DNA of 64,000 nucleotides, taken from assembly GCA_003013855.2 (NCBI GenBank), contig PVNU02000424.1:1798001-1862000 (forward strand), written 5' to 3'. The notes under the pieces were generated by a model that was not told where the DNA came from, ran no database searches, and saw nothing but the letters and a program-made list of their open reading frames with translations. The position numbers were made by a program, and so were the translations under genes. Positions 22,451-34,735 of the stretch are shown here, one piece after another (within the stretch, counting starts at the first letter, position 1; each line of letters begins with the position of its first letter). The stretch is from Liriodendron chinense. Taxonomy: Eukaryota > Streptophyta > Magnoliopsida > Magnoliales > Magnoliaceae.

Positions 22451-22820
22451 GATTAGGGTATTCGAGGGTCCTGAGATTGGATAACATCATCGCGGTGCAT
22501 GATTATGGTGTATCTTGTCATATAGAAGAAATGCTTCCCTCTCGGGCTTGATCCAATTCCGCCCGATTCTCCTCAGTTTCGGTCGTTTTCGGCTCTTTCG
22601 GAGGGATTTCCGGAGCTGCCAAATTGGCTAAGTATTGGTCATTTTGGATCAAAACACTAATTTAGGCCATCTATCATTGACCGTTGGTGAATCTGACTCG
22701 GGGGATGGATAGATCTCATCGGTGTGCATCTAGGAGAGGCGGTTTGATCGAAAACCAATTTCGATCGAAGGCGGGCCACATAGCGGAAGGTCCACCCCTC
22801 CCATCAGCGTCCAGGCTCAT

Positions 22821-22838
22821 GGGGGGGGGGGGGGGGGG
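22821..22838 (+). repeat. 18-base G-run in the 3' LTR
   Basis: The sister LTR has only 'catggcgggtgtgtgc' at the matching place (near 52950), so the run grew after insertion. Confidence 0.9.
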
Positions 22839-24227
22839 TGTGCAGGCACATGTGGTCTCCCATCAGCTGGTAGGCGCATGTGCCCATCTCCCGGGCGCAT
22901 GTGCCCCCCCCTTTTTTTTTATATAAAAACGAAGGGGAAACAAAGTCCTGGGCGCATGTGGTAGTGCACATGCACCTAACCCCAAATAGTGGGCGCATGT
23001 ACCTCCAGCACTTGGTGATTTTTAGGTTTTTCCGACGAGAAAAAGCCAGCGCATATGCTAGGAAAGCTGGCGCATGTGGGGAAAAGCCGGCGCATGTGCC
23101 CAACACTTAGAAAAATTTCAGAATTTTCTCTGAACTTGGGATTCCAGGGAGGAAATCCCTTTCCGGCGAGGGATTCCAGCGAGGGAATCCACTTCGACCA
23201 AGGCATCCGGCGAGGGGTAATGGAGCGGGCGCATGTACCTCTTGCATTGCTCTGAGGTCGGAAGAAGATGATTTCATGCTGATGAATGAAGTGACCTCGC
23301 TATTTATAGCGGGGTAATCGGGTTCAGGTCTGGCCCGATGGGTATTTCCCAGCGAATGTGCTGGAAAGCCAGCGCATGTGGTAAGAAAACTCAGGCTCAT
23401 GTGGCAGGAAAAAGTCGAGCGCATGTCCTAGTGCAGGGTTCGGGAGCATGTCCTTTTCCGTCGCATGTTCCGGCACTTTCCAGAAAAGTGTTCGAATTGG
23501 TTCCTTTCATACATAGGGTGTGGGCGCATGTCTTTGCCGACGCTTTCCCCACTACTTAGCCAAATTTCAGGATTTCATCACTTAGAAAATTTCAGGATTT
23601 CAGGCTCCAACGGGAGACCTCCAAAGGATAAGTTACCTTTTCTGGACATGCACTCACTCTCGCCAAGCCACTTCTAGGCTAGGATTGACCTCCTAAATAA
23701 ACGGGGCGGGGTGTAGAAGTCCAAATGTGCAAATTTTGGTACTTCCTTCCTAATCTAGAGCCTCCGGGTCGACTTGTCGTATAGGAAAGTTGTTCCAGGG
23801 AGCGCGCATATGAAAATACGCACCGCATAGACTTCAAACTTGCTATTTCAGGGTTTTGGGGTGCTTCGGATCATTTGGCGGTGGTGCAGATGTCCGGTTC
23901 TGCTCTGAAATGGTAGCTATAGGCTTACAGACCCTTTTTGGTTAGCTCCAAGCATGGATGAAACGCATTTCGAGGTGCGCAGGTAAATATACACACCATA
24001 TGACTTCGAAACTTACAGGTTACGGGTTTTAGGATGTTCAAGACCATTTGGTGGTGATCCGCATGTCCAGTTGTACTCCGAAATGCTATTTATGATTTCG
24101 GTCGCTACCAAGCGATTAGGGTCGCACTGGTGTTTTTCGGGCTTTCCTGGTCTCAAAACTGATTCAAATTGTTGTCGATGGACCATGGGATGTTGTTTTA
24201 CAATGGGTGCAAATTTGAGCCCCAACA

Positions 24228-24240
24228 AGTGCCCCCACAG
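24228..24240 (-). other. Polypurine tract of the Tat-like element
   Basis: On the minus strand this reads CTGTGGGGGCACT directly before the LTR start TGTTGGGG. It primes plus-strand synthesis in LTR elements and fixes the element's orientation. Confidence 0.75.
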
Positions 24241-24561
24241 TGTGCTGCGCTGGATGCTTATGTCACGCTAATGCAGTGCACCGATCCATTAGGCTCAAGT
24301 ATAAATAGTTGACTCACTGAGTGATTCCAACATTTTTTCGAGTCAGAAAATCTAATTTTCCCAAGGTGAGAGAATTCATCCTCAAGGTATGGGCGCATGT
24401 GGCCTGCCATCAATTTTCTGGGGAAAAAAAAACTTCCTCCAAGCGCATGTGAGATTGCCCTGAAGAGGTGGGCGCATGCCCCAGGCGCATCTAGTTCTGG
24501 GCATGCACCCAGGGCACTGCCCAAGACTTAACCTTTTTTTTCAGATTTGGAGCTGGGCGCA
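24241..24561. other. Untranslated part of the Tat-like element
   Basis: Non-coding, with four 'gcgcatg' words as in the LTRs. It continues at 27377 after the inserted unit. Confidence 0.6.
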
Positions 24562-25720
24562 TATAACGCCCTTTATTTGAAAATTTTTGAAAATTCATTT
24601 TTAATTTATTTTTTATTAATTATTGTACATTTACCGTTGATTTGCAAATAGCGGGACATCCGTAGGAGATCCGATAGGGAACCCTTTATAAAATTTGCTT
24701 AGAATGATCCCATAAACATTGTAGAAATATCAGATTTCAAAAATCACGCACTTTTTAGATAATTACGAAAATGACATTAGTTAAACTTAAGTTAAGATGT
24801 CATTCTTAAGTATTATAATTTCTGACGATAACTTTCACGCAAAACCCTGGATTTAAGCTTTTGGGCACATATTAATCATACATGTCAAATTTCAGCCCTT
24901 AAATCATAGTAGAAGTGGTCCAATTGTTAAATCAGTCCCTTAACCCTTGATTTTCATGTCCATCGAGTGAGGAAAGTAGATGGTTAGTCGTAGTCGAATA
25001 TTTCTCTTTATATGAGTGACTTGGATTGTCTTTATCATGGACCAATAATGTAATTTGAGTGCCCCACCTTGATAAGCCTCTTTCTTATGCGCAAAGTTAT
25101 CACATTCTAGAAATTAAGGAGTTACCAACTCTTTTTAAATCTGAACCTTTCAATTTACCAACTTCTCACCATCAATCGCTTATCAAATTTAGACCACCCA
25201 TTATACTCATATGACTACGAGTTTATACAAAATTTGGACCCCAATCTATAATCTTACATCGTTGAACCACAAAGCCAACCCCTTCCTTTTTCGCCAAAAG
25301 TTGAAATTTCAGATCTAGGCATTTCTCACTATCAATCAACCACTAAACTCTGTACAATCGTTTGCCTATCATGACTACATATTTTTCCAAAATTTAGGGC
25401 ATGATCATCAAGCGTAGACCATTAATTAAGATCAAGCCCATTTTAGCACTTGTCAGGCCATTTTCAAGGATCGGCCAATCTAGAATATGAATCATCAAGA
25501 AATTTACGTATTCTGACTCTACTCTTCGAGCTTGATAAGATGAACGGATTGGAATTGATCAAAGATCACCCAAATATTGAGATTTGAGAAACCCACCTCG
25601 AGAGGTTGTTACACAAGACCTCACACGCATGCCCTTCTTTTCTCTCCCCATATATGCACATCCCTCTCCATATTCCTACTACGCACCTTCAAGCCCTTCT
25701 CCTAACCCTAGCCTCCATGC

Positions 25721-25768
<48 letters not shown>

Positions 25769-27376
25769 TTCTTTCTCATATTTTTCCAACGGCTAAGATC
25801 TTCTACAACCCTCTTCTACGTCCATCCTAAGGTGAGGATTTTCCTTCAAGCCTTTCATTAATAATATCATGATTATTATAAGTTTCTTTTGTGGCATATG
25901 AAGTTATTTTGTTTTGAATTTCTGATCCATATAACATAAAGTTTAATGTAGAATTTGTAATGAATACCATTATATAATGATGTGATTCTTTGTTTAGATT
26001 TTTTTTACTAAAAAGCATGTGTATTTGTGTTATTTATCTTTGTGAAATCTATGCCCTTGTTTTCTTAGTCTATGTGTTACAAGTAACATTAGTTTTTATA
26101 TTATGATATGAAATATGTGTATAAGATCATCATATGGATATTTCATTATTGTATACTCTTTGTCTCCAAGTTGGTAAAACTATTCGATGTAGAGAGATGG
26201 AACCCGTGAGAGGTGTCCATGATGGAAGAATATATCTTGACTTAATTGTGAGAATGAAGTGATTGTTTATCAATAAATCCTTACATGTACATGATGCTTG
26301 ATTGGACCCATTACATTACATGAGTATTTTAATGAATTTGGCCATAACATACAACATTGGCTTCTTGGAACATGATGGAATCATAAAACGGGACAATAAG
26401 TGGACACTAATGGTATTATAAATACTCATAAGCCGAAGTTGGTGCCATGGACACTAAGCTCGAGCTGTCGGCCTATGCTAGGTTGTTTACAACTCCGTAT
26501 AGTGACCATTAAGTACTTTCAATACGGATGGATGTGAAATTATTTAAATAAAAGTGAAACTAAAGTCATGCATTCACTTGGCTCCATGTGGGTGTACGGA
26601 ATTGAGAATAGGCTAGAGCGTCCTACTTCTCCCATACACTGTCACGTGTAGATTTAGGCTATGAGCGTCCCGTTTCTCATGTGGTCGGACAAAACTATGG
26701 GCCTGTGCGTCCCAGGAACCTCTGGTAAATAGTGGCTAGCGTAAAGTCGTAACAGGGAGTCTCTCACTTCATGTATTGTGATTCTAGCCAGGATGCCTTA
26801 GCCAGAGCATGTATTCCATGCATCACATTAACAAAGATTTTTACTTGATTGTCTTGTTTGAATAAAGATATCATTGTGTTGTGTTACTTTGAGTTTTGTA
26901 CATTATTATTCTTAATTGACTTTGAGGGAATATTCCCCACTATAATAGCATTTGACACTATCCCAATCGCAATTTAGATGATGCAGGTGAAAATTCAGGT
27001 ATTGAACTCGACTTTCAAGGCGAAGAGTTCGATGGTTCATACTATCACATGGCGGATGAAGACGTTGAAGGAATTTAGTTGATATTTTCATTTATTAGAC
27101 ATTTCTTTTGATTAGTGGTTACATTTATGAAATTGTAATAGGTCTTCCAGATAAGACATGGTTTGATATTTTGATTAATTAGTATGAATATTGGTTGGTT
27201 CCCTTATTTAAACATTGATAACGACGTAGTAAGTTTGATAGAATAAGATGATAATTATTTCCGCCATTATGCTTGAATGCTATATTTCATTATTTAACAA
27301 ATCAATTAGTCCATGATTTACTTGGGAATTCGGCCGTCGTGTTATACACGAGAGTCAAAAATCTCGGGTCGTTACA
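24562..27376. mobile_element. Inserted LTR-like unit, 2815 bp (solo LTR?)
   Basis: It begins TATAACGCCC and ends GGGTCGTTACA, inverted to each other apart from two bases, as in LTRs starting TGTAACGACCC. Flanks GCGCA and ACGCA form a 5-bp duplication with one mismatch, and the host word 'gggcgcatgtg' is restored if the unit is removed. The interior has a GA microsatellite, AT-rich DNA and no long frame. A solo LTR fits best; a LARD-like non-coding element is possible. Confidence 0.65.
25722..25762. repeat. (GA)n microsatellite
   Basis: A GA dinucleotide run of about 20 units within the 2.8-kb inserted unit. Confidence 0.95.
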
Positions 27377-28213
27377 ACGCATGTGAGGATCCACATGCGC
27401 CTGGGGCCTTGAATTGCAAACTTGTTTTCTTTCCTCCTTTGAGCTGGGCGCATGTCAGATTGCAAATGCGCCTGTGACATCGAATGATGAACTTCTAATT
27501 TCAAATCTTATGGATTGGGCACATGTGAGGGGCCACATGCGTCAAGGGCTCTACCTTGGGTGCATGTGAGCCCAACGCTTAGTGAAATTTTCCACTTTTA
27601 GCTCCTGCTTTGCACTTGGTGAAGAAATGGCATTTTTGGCTCTGTTTCTCAGTTAAATTCAGTGCTGTTTGAGGCTAGACTGCTTAAAATTTAAGCACGA
27701 TTGGAGCTTAGTGCCTTGGGCCTGCAGTAGGCTGCCTGCTTTACCCTATCACAGCTTACAACTGCCTATTTTTAGGCAGGTTTAGAGTATGTCTGCTAGA
27801 GTGCACTCATAGCGTTCCGATTGCCTGTGAAGTTGCTGTGTTCGAACAGTTACATATGTATGATGCTGAAACTGTTTCCTGACTCTGTCCAGTACCTGCT
27901 TATAAGCACCTGGACTTGTCAAAGATGCTTTTAGGCTAAATGCACGAATGTATTGTGGGTTCAATCTGTGATTTTGTGTGTGCATTGACCACATGTATGC
28001 ATGTACGTATGATGGCAATTGCTTTATTGTGAAATGCGCATGATGACTGATATGCTATGCTCTTGATTTTGTTGCTTTCATGCTTTATTACTTGTACTCT
28101 ACGTGTTGTGCTTGTGTTTGTGATACGATTTCGTTAGGCTATTTGCCCGTGTGCATCGAGTTGTTTTCTGATGTTGTCCTGTTTGCGCGTTGCAGTGAAT
28201 TACAGTATCGACA
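27377..28213. other. Leader of the antisense gene / 3' UTR of the Tat-like element
   Basis: It contains further 'gcgcatgtg' words (to about 27570), then T-rich DNA. Near 28180-28195 'tgcgcgttgcag' looks like a splice acceptor just before the ATG at 28214, so the antisense gene may have a 5' UTR intron. No coding frame is supported. Confidence 0.45.
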
Positions 28214-29481
28214 ATGGGATCTTCTAGCGAAACCTCTGGGTCGCATGCTTCTGGTCCGACGCCGATGAAGCACGGTCGGAAAAGAATGGTTGAAGGTCCT
28301 TCCAACCCTCCTCCTCCAAGACATAATTCTCGCTTTTTTCCTACGATCTTACCTAGGATAAAGGATTTCTCGGAGTGTATTGAGCAGCTCCCTTATGAAG
28401 TGTTGGTGCGCATCTTTGTCAACAAAACAGCGCTCGAACCTCCAAAGCAAGGAACAGAACAAGAGTGGGTCTATTGGTATGCCCAACTTGCTGGTGTGGC
28501 GAGTGCCATCGAGGCAGGTCCTCAAGATATACCTGTCTAAAATGCAGAAGAAAATCCAATAGGTCAGAAAGGTAAGAAGAAAAGAGGACGTGGAAAACAA
28601 CCGATCAAATCGCTCAGTCAAGCGGAGCAACTGACATGGCTCCTCGACTTGAAATATGAACAGATGAAGATTGGATGGAAGAGCAACAAGATCGTTGCTG
28701 AGCATGGCATCTGTATCACAAATCCCTACGATGATGAAGTCATCTTGCACCAGAGGTCTCTTATGAGGTGTAAACCTTTTCCGAGCATCGAGCCATCTGA
28801 TGTTCGTAGACCTAGCCAATTCTATGGAGTGGAGAGATAGTCTTCAGTTCCTGCGAGATTACTCACTGCCACCCTGGGAAGCAAGGGGAAGCAACAGAAG
28901 GTTAGTGAGGTTAAGGAGATGACTTTCCTCATGCCTACGTGTGATCCCCATGCACCTTATCCGACTCATTTCTTTGAGATAGTGCGTCAAAGGTTCCTTT
29001 CTATGAGCACGTCCGCAATGTGGGAGACTTCGAGCTTCTGTACACGAGGGCATCTAAGTCGTCGCGATAGCTACATACCGTGGGCGAAGGAGATTCTAAT
29101 CCGGTACGAGGCTATACTAAGGGAGGTCGGGCTCTACCGTGCCATCAAGGCGACTGCCGGCTTCTTTCCGCGAGATCCGACGATTCTCAGGGGCTTCTTA
29201 AATTACTAGAGTTCCATTACCAATTCTTTCCATCTTCCTCAAGGAGAAATGAGTATAACCCTCTGGGATCTTAACGTGATGGCGAGCTTGCCCATACGCG
29301 GTGGGTATTATCACCAATATATCCCCTCTGATGAAGAATTGTCTGGCTTCAGACGCGAAGGTGATCGGAAAGCTTATCATTCTAAGGCGTGTTTGGAGTT
29401 GTTCCATGAATTGCAACAGTTTGACTGCATTACAAAGATACACTATGAAGATTGGTCAGTCTACTTCAGCCACAGCTTGGA
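28214..29481 (+). pseudogene. Antisense PMD-like gene of the Tat-like element, exon 1
   Basis: One frame runs from ATG 28214 to 29481 with three in-frame stops (28538, 28838, 29207), so this copy is dead. The N-terminus is Ser/Pro-rich. The middle has a basic patch (KGKKKRGRGKQP). The end carries a plant-mobile-domain-like block, FHLPQGEMSITLWDLNVMAS then LPIRGGYY, matching the 'F.lp.GEMt.TL.Dv..l.gLP.dG' pattern of PMD proteins (MAIN/MAIL1 and transposon-borne relatives). It lies opposite to pol, between pol and the 3' LTR. Extra antisense ORFs are known in Tat-lineage elements. The function is unknown; a DNA- or RNA-related role is only suggested for PMD proteins. Confidence 0.7.
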
Positions 29482-29581
29482 GTAAGTCTTCTTAGGACGT
29501 TTCTTTCTTTCTTCTCATGATGTATGCTCTTTCCTCCTGCGTAGCTTCTTATATGAAGTTCTCTCTCCTTTCTCTCTTTAG
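29482..29581 (+). other. Intron 1 of the antisense PMD-like gene
   Basis: The donor GGA|GTAAGT and acceptor CTCTCTTTAG|GATCG bracket 100 bases with a T/C-rich 3' end. Splicing turns the TAA after 'SLE' into a continuing frame (E-IDYGKYKVD). The signals lie on the plus strand, antisense to the retroelement's genomic RNA. Confidence 0.7.
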
Positions 29582-30760
29582 GATCGACTACGGGAAATAT
29601 AAAGTTGATGTTAAAAGAATAAGGGCCTTACGACAACAGGTTCCAACGCAAATTCTCTTGCCCGAATGTATTGTCTCCCACTTGCGAGCTAGCAAGGCTT
29701 CCTCGCTTACTGGTTGTCCGCGGTCACGCTTCCCAGCTCGAAGAGTGCTGATGGCGTCAGGGTTTCTTGCTTCATCATGGCGGGTGCCCTTGCCAATGGT
29801 CAACGTCTTGCTCGCCACCTATACTCTGCAACATATATAGGGCGTTTGGTTACGTTGCTAGTAATCCGAACAAACCTGCTGATGGAATGGATGCAGCATA
29901 TTGCCCATAGCATTATTTCTGCGGTCGGTTAGGCGTTTATTTCCCATGGATATATGGCATGAAGCCTCACACCTACTTCTTTCCAGACCGTGCGCCTCTT
30001 ATTAGATTCATGAAGGCTAAGATGGTGCTTAAGACGCCAGAATGGGTGTCTTCGAGGATCTGTAGTGAGAATAAAGTTGACTTCTACCATTTTCCCGCTT
30101 CCATTGCTGATGAAGATCTCGAAGTCGTCGATGATGAGGATTCAGGTTGACTCTTCTGACAGGGAATTCCTGATATCGATCCGGACCGTTTCTCTCTCAT
30201 TTTGCGAAGGCATGGAGTTCTGGCGCGAGCCTTATTATCCGAGCAGGTTCACCAGACAGTTCGGCTACGATCAGGGTGTTCCGTCGACTATTCTAAGCGT
30301 AACGAGGATAGAACAAGCATATGGCACAGGTCCTGTCCATTGGGAGTGGATGTGGGACCATCTTTTGTTGACGCGGACTAGTGCGAGGTTCGTGTTGCTT
30401 AGTGGTAGTCGACGTCCCACTGACTTCTTATGCTTGGATGAGATGGTGGGGGCATCAGTACGCGCGCATCCAGGATACCAAGCCTGTCGATTTCCTCTCT
30501 CTATGCTCCGAGGTTGGCTAACATTCCTGAGGACGGTCTTGGTTATCTTCGTGAGCACCGTGAGGCTATCGGAGTTCCTAGGTACCAGCCATCTGACTTC
30601 CTTAAACGTGCGGATCACTCGTAGGAAAGAAGATGGAGCGTTAGACGGATGATATTGCTTTGGGGTCCTTATACAAAGGCTGTCAGCAAGAGGTTGGATC
30701 TTCGCGTCCCCCAGCAGAGACTGTTCCTCCATCTTGGGAAGAGGGTGAGCCTACGGAAGG
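29582..30760 (+). pseudogene. Antisense PMD-like gene, middle part, cut by the Athila element
   Basis: Continuing from intron 1, coding segments follow in all three frames because of indels: IDYGKYKVDVKRIRALRQQV, then TYFFPDRAPLIRFMKAKM, then EPYYPSRFTRQFGYDQGVPS. The last block is close to the '.P.r.arQFGydQ.vP' motif common to PMD ORFs. The region ends in an acidic stretch (SWEEGEPTEG) at the point where the Athila-type element entered. Confidence 0.65.
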
Positions 30761-32338
30761 TGTTCGCTTCCCCAAGTGTAGGGTTGCGATGTAGTAATAA
30801 ATCTCGGTAAGACAGAGGTCGATCCACAGGGACTTATATCGGAATTCACAAAACACTTCTAATAGTTTCCACTGAAGAACTAACTAAACAAAATTTAGTA
30901 ATCTGATGTAGAGAGATTTTGAACTAACTGAAGGCAATCAATTAATAAAAAGGCACTAGGGGTTCAAGGATCCACTTGTAACAATCCTCGATGCTCAATT
31001 TGTTGTGGTTTCTTACTTTCTTAACTAGAATCCAAATTAAGTTCTATCTAGTCGGATGATAGAGTAGTTAAAACAATCAATCTGACATATGTATGATCCA
31101 AGTATATGATTCACTCAATGCAAGCTAGGACGAGCATACTCAATTGCATAGGTTGGTCCCAATTCCAATAGGTTAAGATCACAATCATAACCATCATTAA
31201 ATCCTGTCACCAGACAAAACTAGATCATGATTTGAACTAGATCCAAATCACATACACAATCTTACATAATCCAGAAATTTCAGAAAATATACCTTTGGTA
31301 AGAAGCTCCCACATGAGGATCATAGTTCTAGAGCGTATTCCAATTCCTCAGATCATACAGGTCTAGACTAGCTCAAAATACTTAAGAACTCAAGCAATTC
31401 CAAACATCCATGAGTCATCATAAGATTAAGAAAAACTACTTAGAACTTTATTTAAACTTCAAACCATTGTTCTTCCATGAAAATCCAACTTGAAACCAAA
31501 TCAAACGAATTTAAACATCTTAGATTCACTACAAGCTTCACCTCTTAGCCCTAGCTAAGAGGTTTAGCCGTTCATGATCCAAGAAACATGAAAGCAACTA
31601 AACAAAACATAAAACTAAAAAAACAAACTAGTAGGAGTTGTGGAAATCCAAATTTGACTTCCGCCGTCTCCCACCATGCTCAATCCCTTCTAAGATGCCC
31701 TAGGAACGATCCTTAGGTGTCCTTTTATAGTCGGGAAGCTCTGCTGCGTCGGAATCATCTAGAAATTGCGTAAGGTTACGCAGTGCACAGAGAAAATCGG
31801 AGCTTGTAGAGCACGCACTGTTACGCAAGTCGATCGGTCGCACGACCGGTCTGAGCTTCTGGACGACCAGTTGCATGACCGGTCTCAAAAACGTAAAAAA
31901 CGTCCAGAGAGTTTTCAGAAAATTCAGACCCACTTTTTAATTCATGGACCGGTCACACGACCGGTCTGAGCAGTGGACGACCAGTCGCACGACCGGTCCT
32001 AATGGGTCCAGTGAGTTTTGGCCGCAGGGCTCCTTTGTTGAGTGATTGGACCAGTCGGACGACCGGTCCTAAGGCTATTGATGACCGGTCGGACGACCGG
32101 TCTTCAGTTCTTTCTTCTGCATCCTTTCTTCTCTCCTTTGCTTCTTTCTTCCATCCTTTCCCTGCTTAGTCCTTTAGTCTTCAATGTTTGCGAATAGCTT
32201 CTTTAAGCCTCCAATTGATGAATCCTTCCTCTTATCCTATAACCACAAAACCATACATTAGTTGGGTCTTTAATCATGTATTTCAAGCATAGTTAGTGAT
32301 AAAATGGGGTTAGAATATACACATTTAAGCACTCAACA
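30761..32338 (-). repeat. 3' LTR of the Athila-type element
   Basis: In plus orientation it starts TGTTCGCTTCCCCAAG then TGTAGGGTTGCG and ends GCACTCAACA. The left boundary is set by the GAAGG duplication. The outermost 16 bases are absent from the other LTR. A cluster of 'gaccggtc' palindromes lies at about 31828-32102. Confidence 0.85.
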
Positions 32339-32350
32339 CACCCCCCAACC

Positions 32351-33472
32351 AACACTTTGTTAGTCCCGAGTAAAACATGCGTGAAACAAGTTTCATTCTC
32401 CAAAACCCAACTCTCCTTTAGAAACTATTCTTCTGTGCATCCCAAGCCACACAATGTAAGAGTCAGAAAAAATTAGGTGATAGAGGTTAAAACCATAAAC
32501 TCTTAAAACTTAATAAGTGTCCATATGAAATTCTCGCTGATTGGTTGATAAATAGAAGAACTTGAACAAATTCAACCTAGTGTGCATAGTGAAAGTTCAT
32601 CTCATGAGTTTCCAGGATTATCTTCTTCATAGATTAATTAGACTATAAATCTCAAGGTATATAGAGCAACAATCAAGTCAATGATAGGGATTTGCCTTAC
32701 TGTCCTTCCGACGGCTTTCACACTACGTCCCATTTTCGGCTTTGGTTATGGCTAAACCATCCCCCGGTTGGTAATAGGTAGCCCTAATTGGAATTTTCCA
32801 CCATTTTTTCATCATTCCCAATTTCATCCTTCCTTTTCCTTTTTCTTTTAAATTAGATAGGATTTTTAGAAATCCATATCTTTCGTTATTTTCCCATAGA
32901 CAAGGATGGACAAAGTACCCCGGCTTGATTTCTCAACACCTTAAATCAAAGTCTAGCTAATCCACAATTCACATAATCCTTTCAACCCATGAAAATCATG
33001 TAATGTGAACTAGGTGTAAAAGTGTTCAAATTTTCTATCAATCACATAAATAGGGGAATTCACATATAAAACCATTATGTTAAGAGAAGTTCAAGACTTA
33101 CAACATCATACACTTCGTATCTCCTCCTCTTATACTCGTATCATCCCGAAAGCATAGTAGTAAGGTTTTCTAAAAGAGTTTTGAATTTTCAGAAAAATCG
33201 AAAAAATTCCTACATAATTGCTTGAGATGTTACAAAACACGGGATTCATCCTAGTGATCCTACACCCTCCAACTAAATCTTGCATTGTCCTCAATAAAGA
33301 TATGCAATGAGCAAAACATGAGAGCAATTCAAAAATAAAGTGAGTGAGGAATGAAAGTACCTGAGAGAACGAAAAGCGAAATTCTACCTCCTTCTAACAA
33401 ACCTATGAACAAGTAAATAAAAGCAAGAAAATCCTAATCCTAACTACTCTATACCTCCATCAGACTAGGAGA
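32351..33472. other. Non-coding 3' part of the Athila-type element
   Basis: It runs between the PPT and the integrase stop. This is where Athila elements may carry an env-like ORF. I see only short frames with no membrane or signal pattern, so it is untranslated or lost. Confidence 0.55.
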
Positions 33473-34735
33473 TCAAACATCCCGATACACAGGATCAGTC
33501 AAAGGTATGGACATACCTTCTGAAGGAAATTTCTCAAAGAACGGCTTTAATCGCTGACCATTCACCTTAAAGATGTTGTCATTCCTTGGATTCAACAACT
33601 CGACGGTCCCATATGGGTAGACAGTTTGCACAATATAGGGATTGGTCCATCGAGATCTCAATTTTTCCGGAAATAAGTGTAAGTGAGAATTATACATAAG
33701 GACTTTTTTATTAACCGTGAATGGCTTACGAAGAATGTTCTTATCATGAAATACCTTCATCTTGTCCTTGTAAATTCTTGCATTCTCATATGCTTCGTTC
33801 TGGAGTTCTGCAAGTTCATTCAGTTGAAGATTGCGCAACGAGCTTGCTTTGTCAGAATCAACATTCATATTCTTTATTGCCCAATAGGCCCTATGTTCCA
33901 ACTCCACAGGCAAGTGATAAGCCTTCCCATAGATAAGTCTATAGGGAGACATTCCAATAGGGGTCTTAAAAGCAGTACGGTAAGCCCAGAGTGCATCGGT
34001 AAGTCGAAGCGACCAATCCTTACTATCGAGGTTCACCGTTTTCTCCAAAATATGTTTAATCTCTCTATTAGATATCTCAGCTTGTCCACTTGTTTGTGGG
34101 TGATAGGGAGTGCTCACTTTGTGATTTACGCCATATTTCTTCATTAAGGCTTCAAATGGGCGATTACAAAAGTGAGACCCTCCATCACTTATGATGACTC
34201 GAGGTGTTCCAAACCGGGAAAGAATATTCTCTTTTAATAAATGAATGATTGTTTTATGGTCATTATTCCGACAGGGAACTGCCTCGACCCATTTGGACAC
34301 ATAGTCAACGGCAAACAAGATATATACGTTTCCAAAAGAAGATGGGAATGGACCCATGAAATTGATGCCCCAACAATAAAAAAAATTAATTATTAAGATG
34401 GGATTGAGTGACATCATATTTCTATGGGAGATTCCTCCCAATTTCTGACAAGGCTCACATGTTTTACAAAACTCATGGGTATCCTTGAACATAGTGGGCC
34501 AATAAAACTCACACTGTAGAATTTTAGCGGTGGTCTTCTTAGCCGAAAAGTGGCCACCACACGCCTGAGAATGACAAAAAGAGATGATACTTTGTTGTTC
34601 ATCATCTGGCACACATCTCCTTATGATTTGATCGGGACAATACTTGAATAAGTATGGGTCGTCCCATAGGAATTTTCGCACCTCATTGAAGAACTTATCC
34701 TTATCTTGCTTTTCCAATGTGTGGAAATCGTACAT
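33473..34735 (-). pseudogene. Athila integrase
   Basis: One long open frame (420 codons). The zinc-binding HHCC is present (FCHSQACGGHFSAKK ... CKTCEPCQK). In the catalytic core the first Asp is replaced (GINFMGPFP instead of GIDFMGPFP), the second Asp is kept (IISDGGSHF) and the Glu is kept (SGQAEISNREIK). With the first Asp lost the enzyme should be inactive. The C-terminal part (NKKVLMYNSHLHLFPEKLRS) is the usual GPY/F-like end. The start shown is internal; the frame is fused with RT in intact elements. Confidence 0.85.

Larger units (their letters stand above)
20647..24227 (-). repeat. 3' LTR of the Tat-like element (3581 bp)
   Basis: It matches 50848-54340 along its length. In order in plus orientation it carries: tRNA-like-free leader with 'gggcccgcgcctgttactgtg' blocks (20 bases each at most), a tandem array of about 173 bp (21855-22450), a G-run (22821-22838), and many 'gcgcatgtg' words (22849-23530). 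It is slightly longer than the other copy because of a G-run expansion and small duplications. Confidence 0.88.

Noticed and set aside
22684..23677. Several overlapping open frames rich in 'AHV' and 'HMR'
   Set aside because: They translate the 'gcgcatgtg' words of an LTR in every frame and on both strands; no protein signal.
33683..34147. 154-codon plus-strand frame
   Set aside because: It is the antisense shadow of the Athila integrase.
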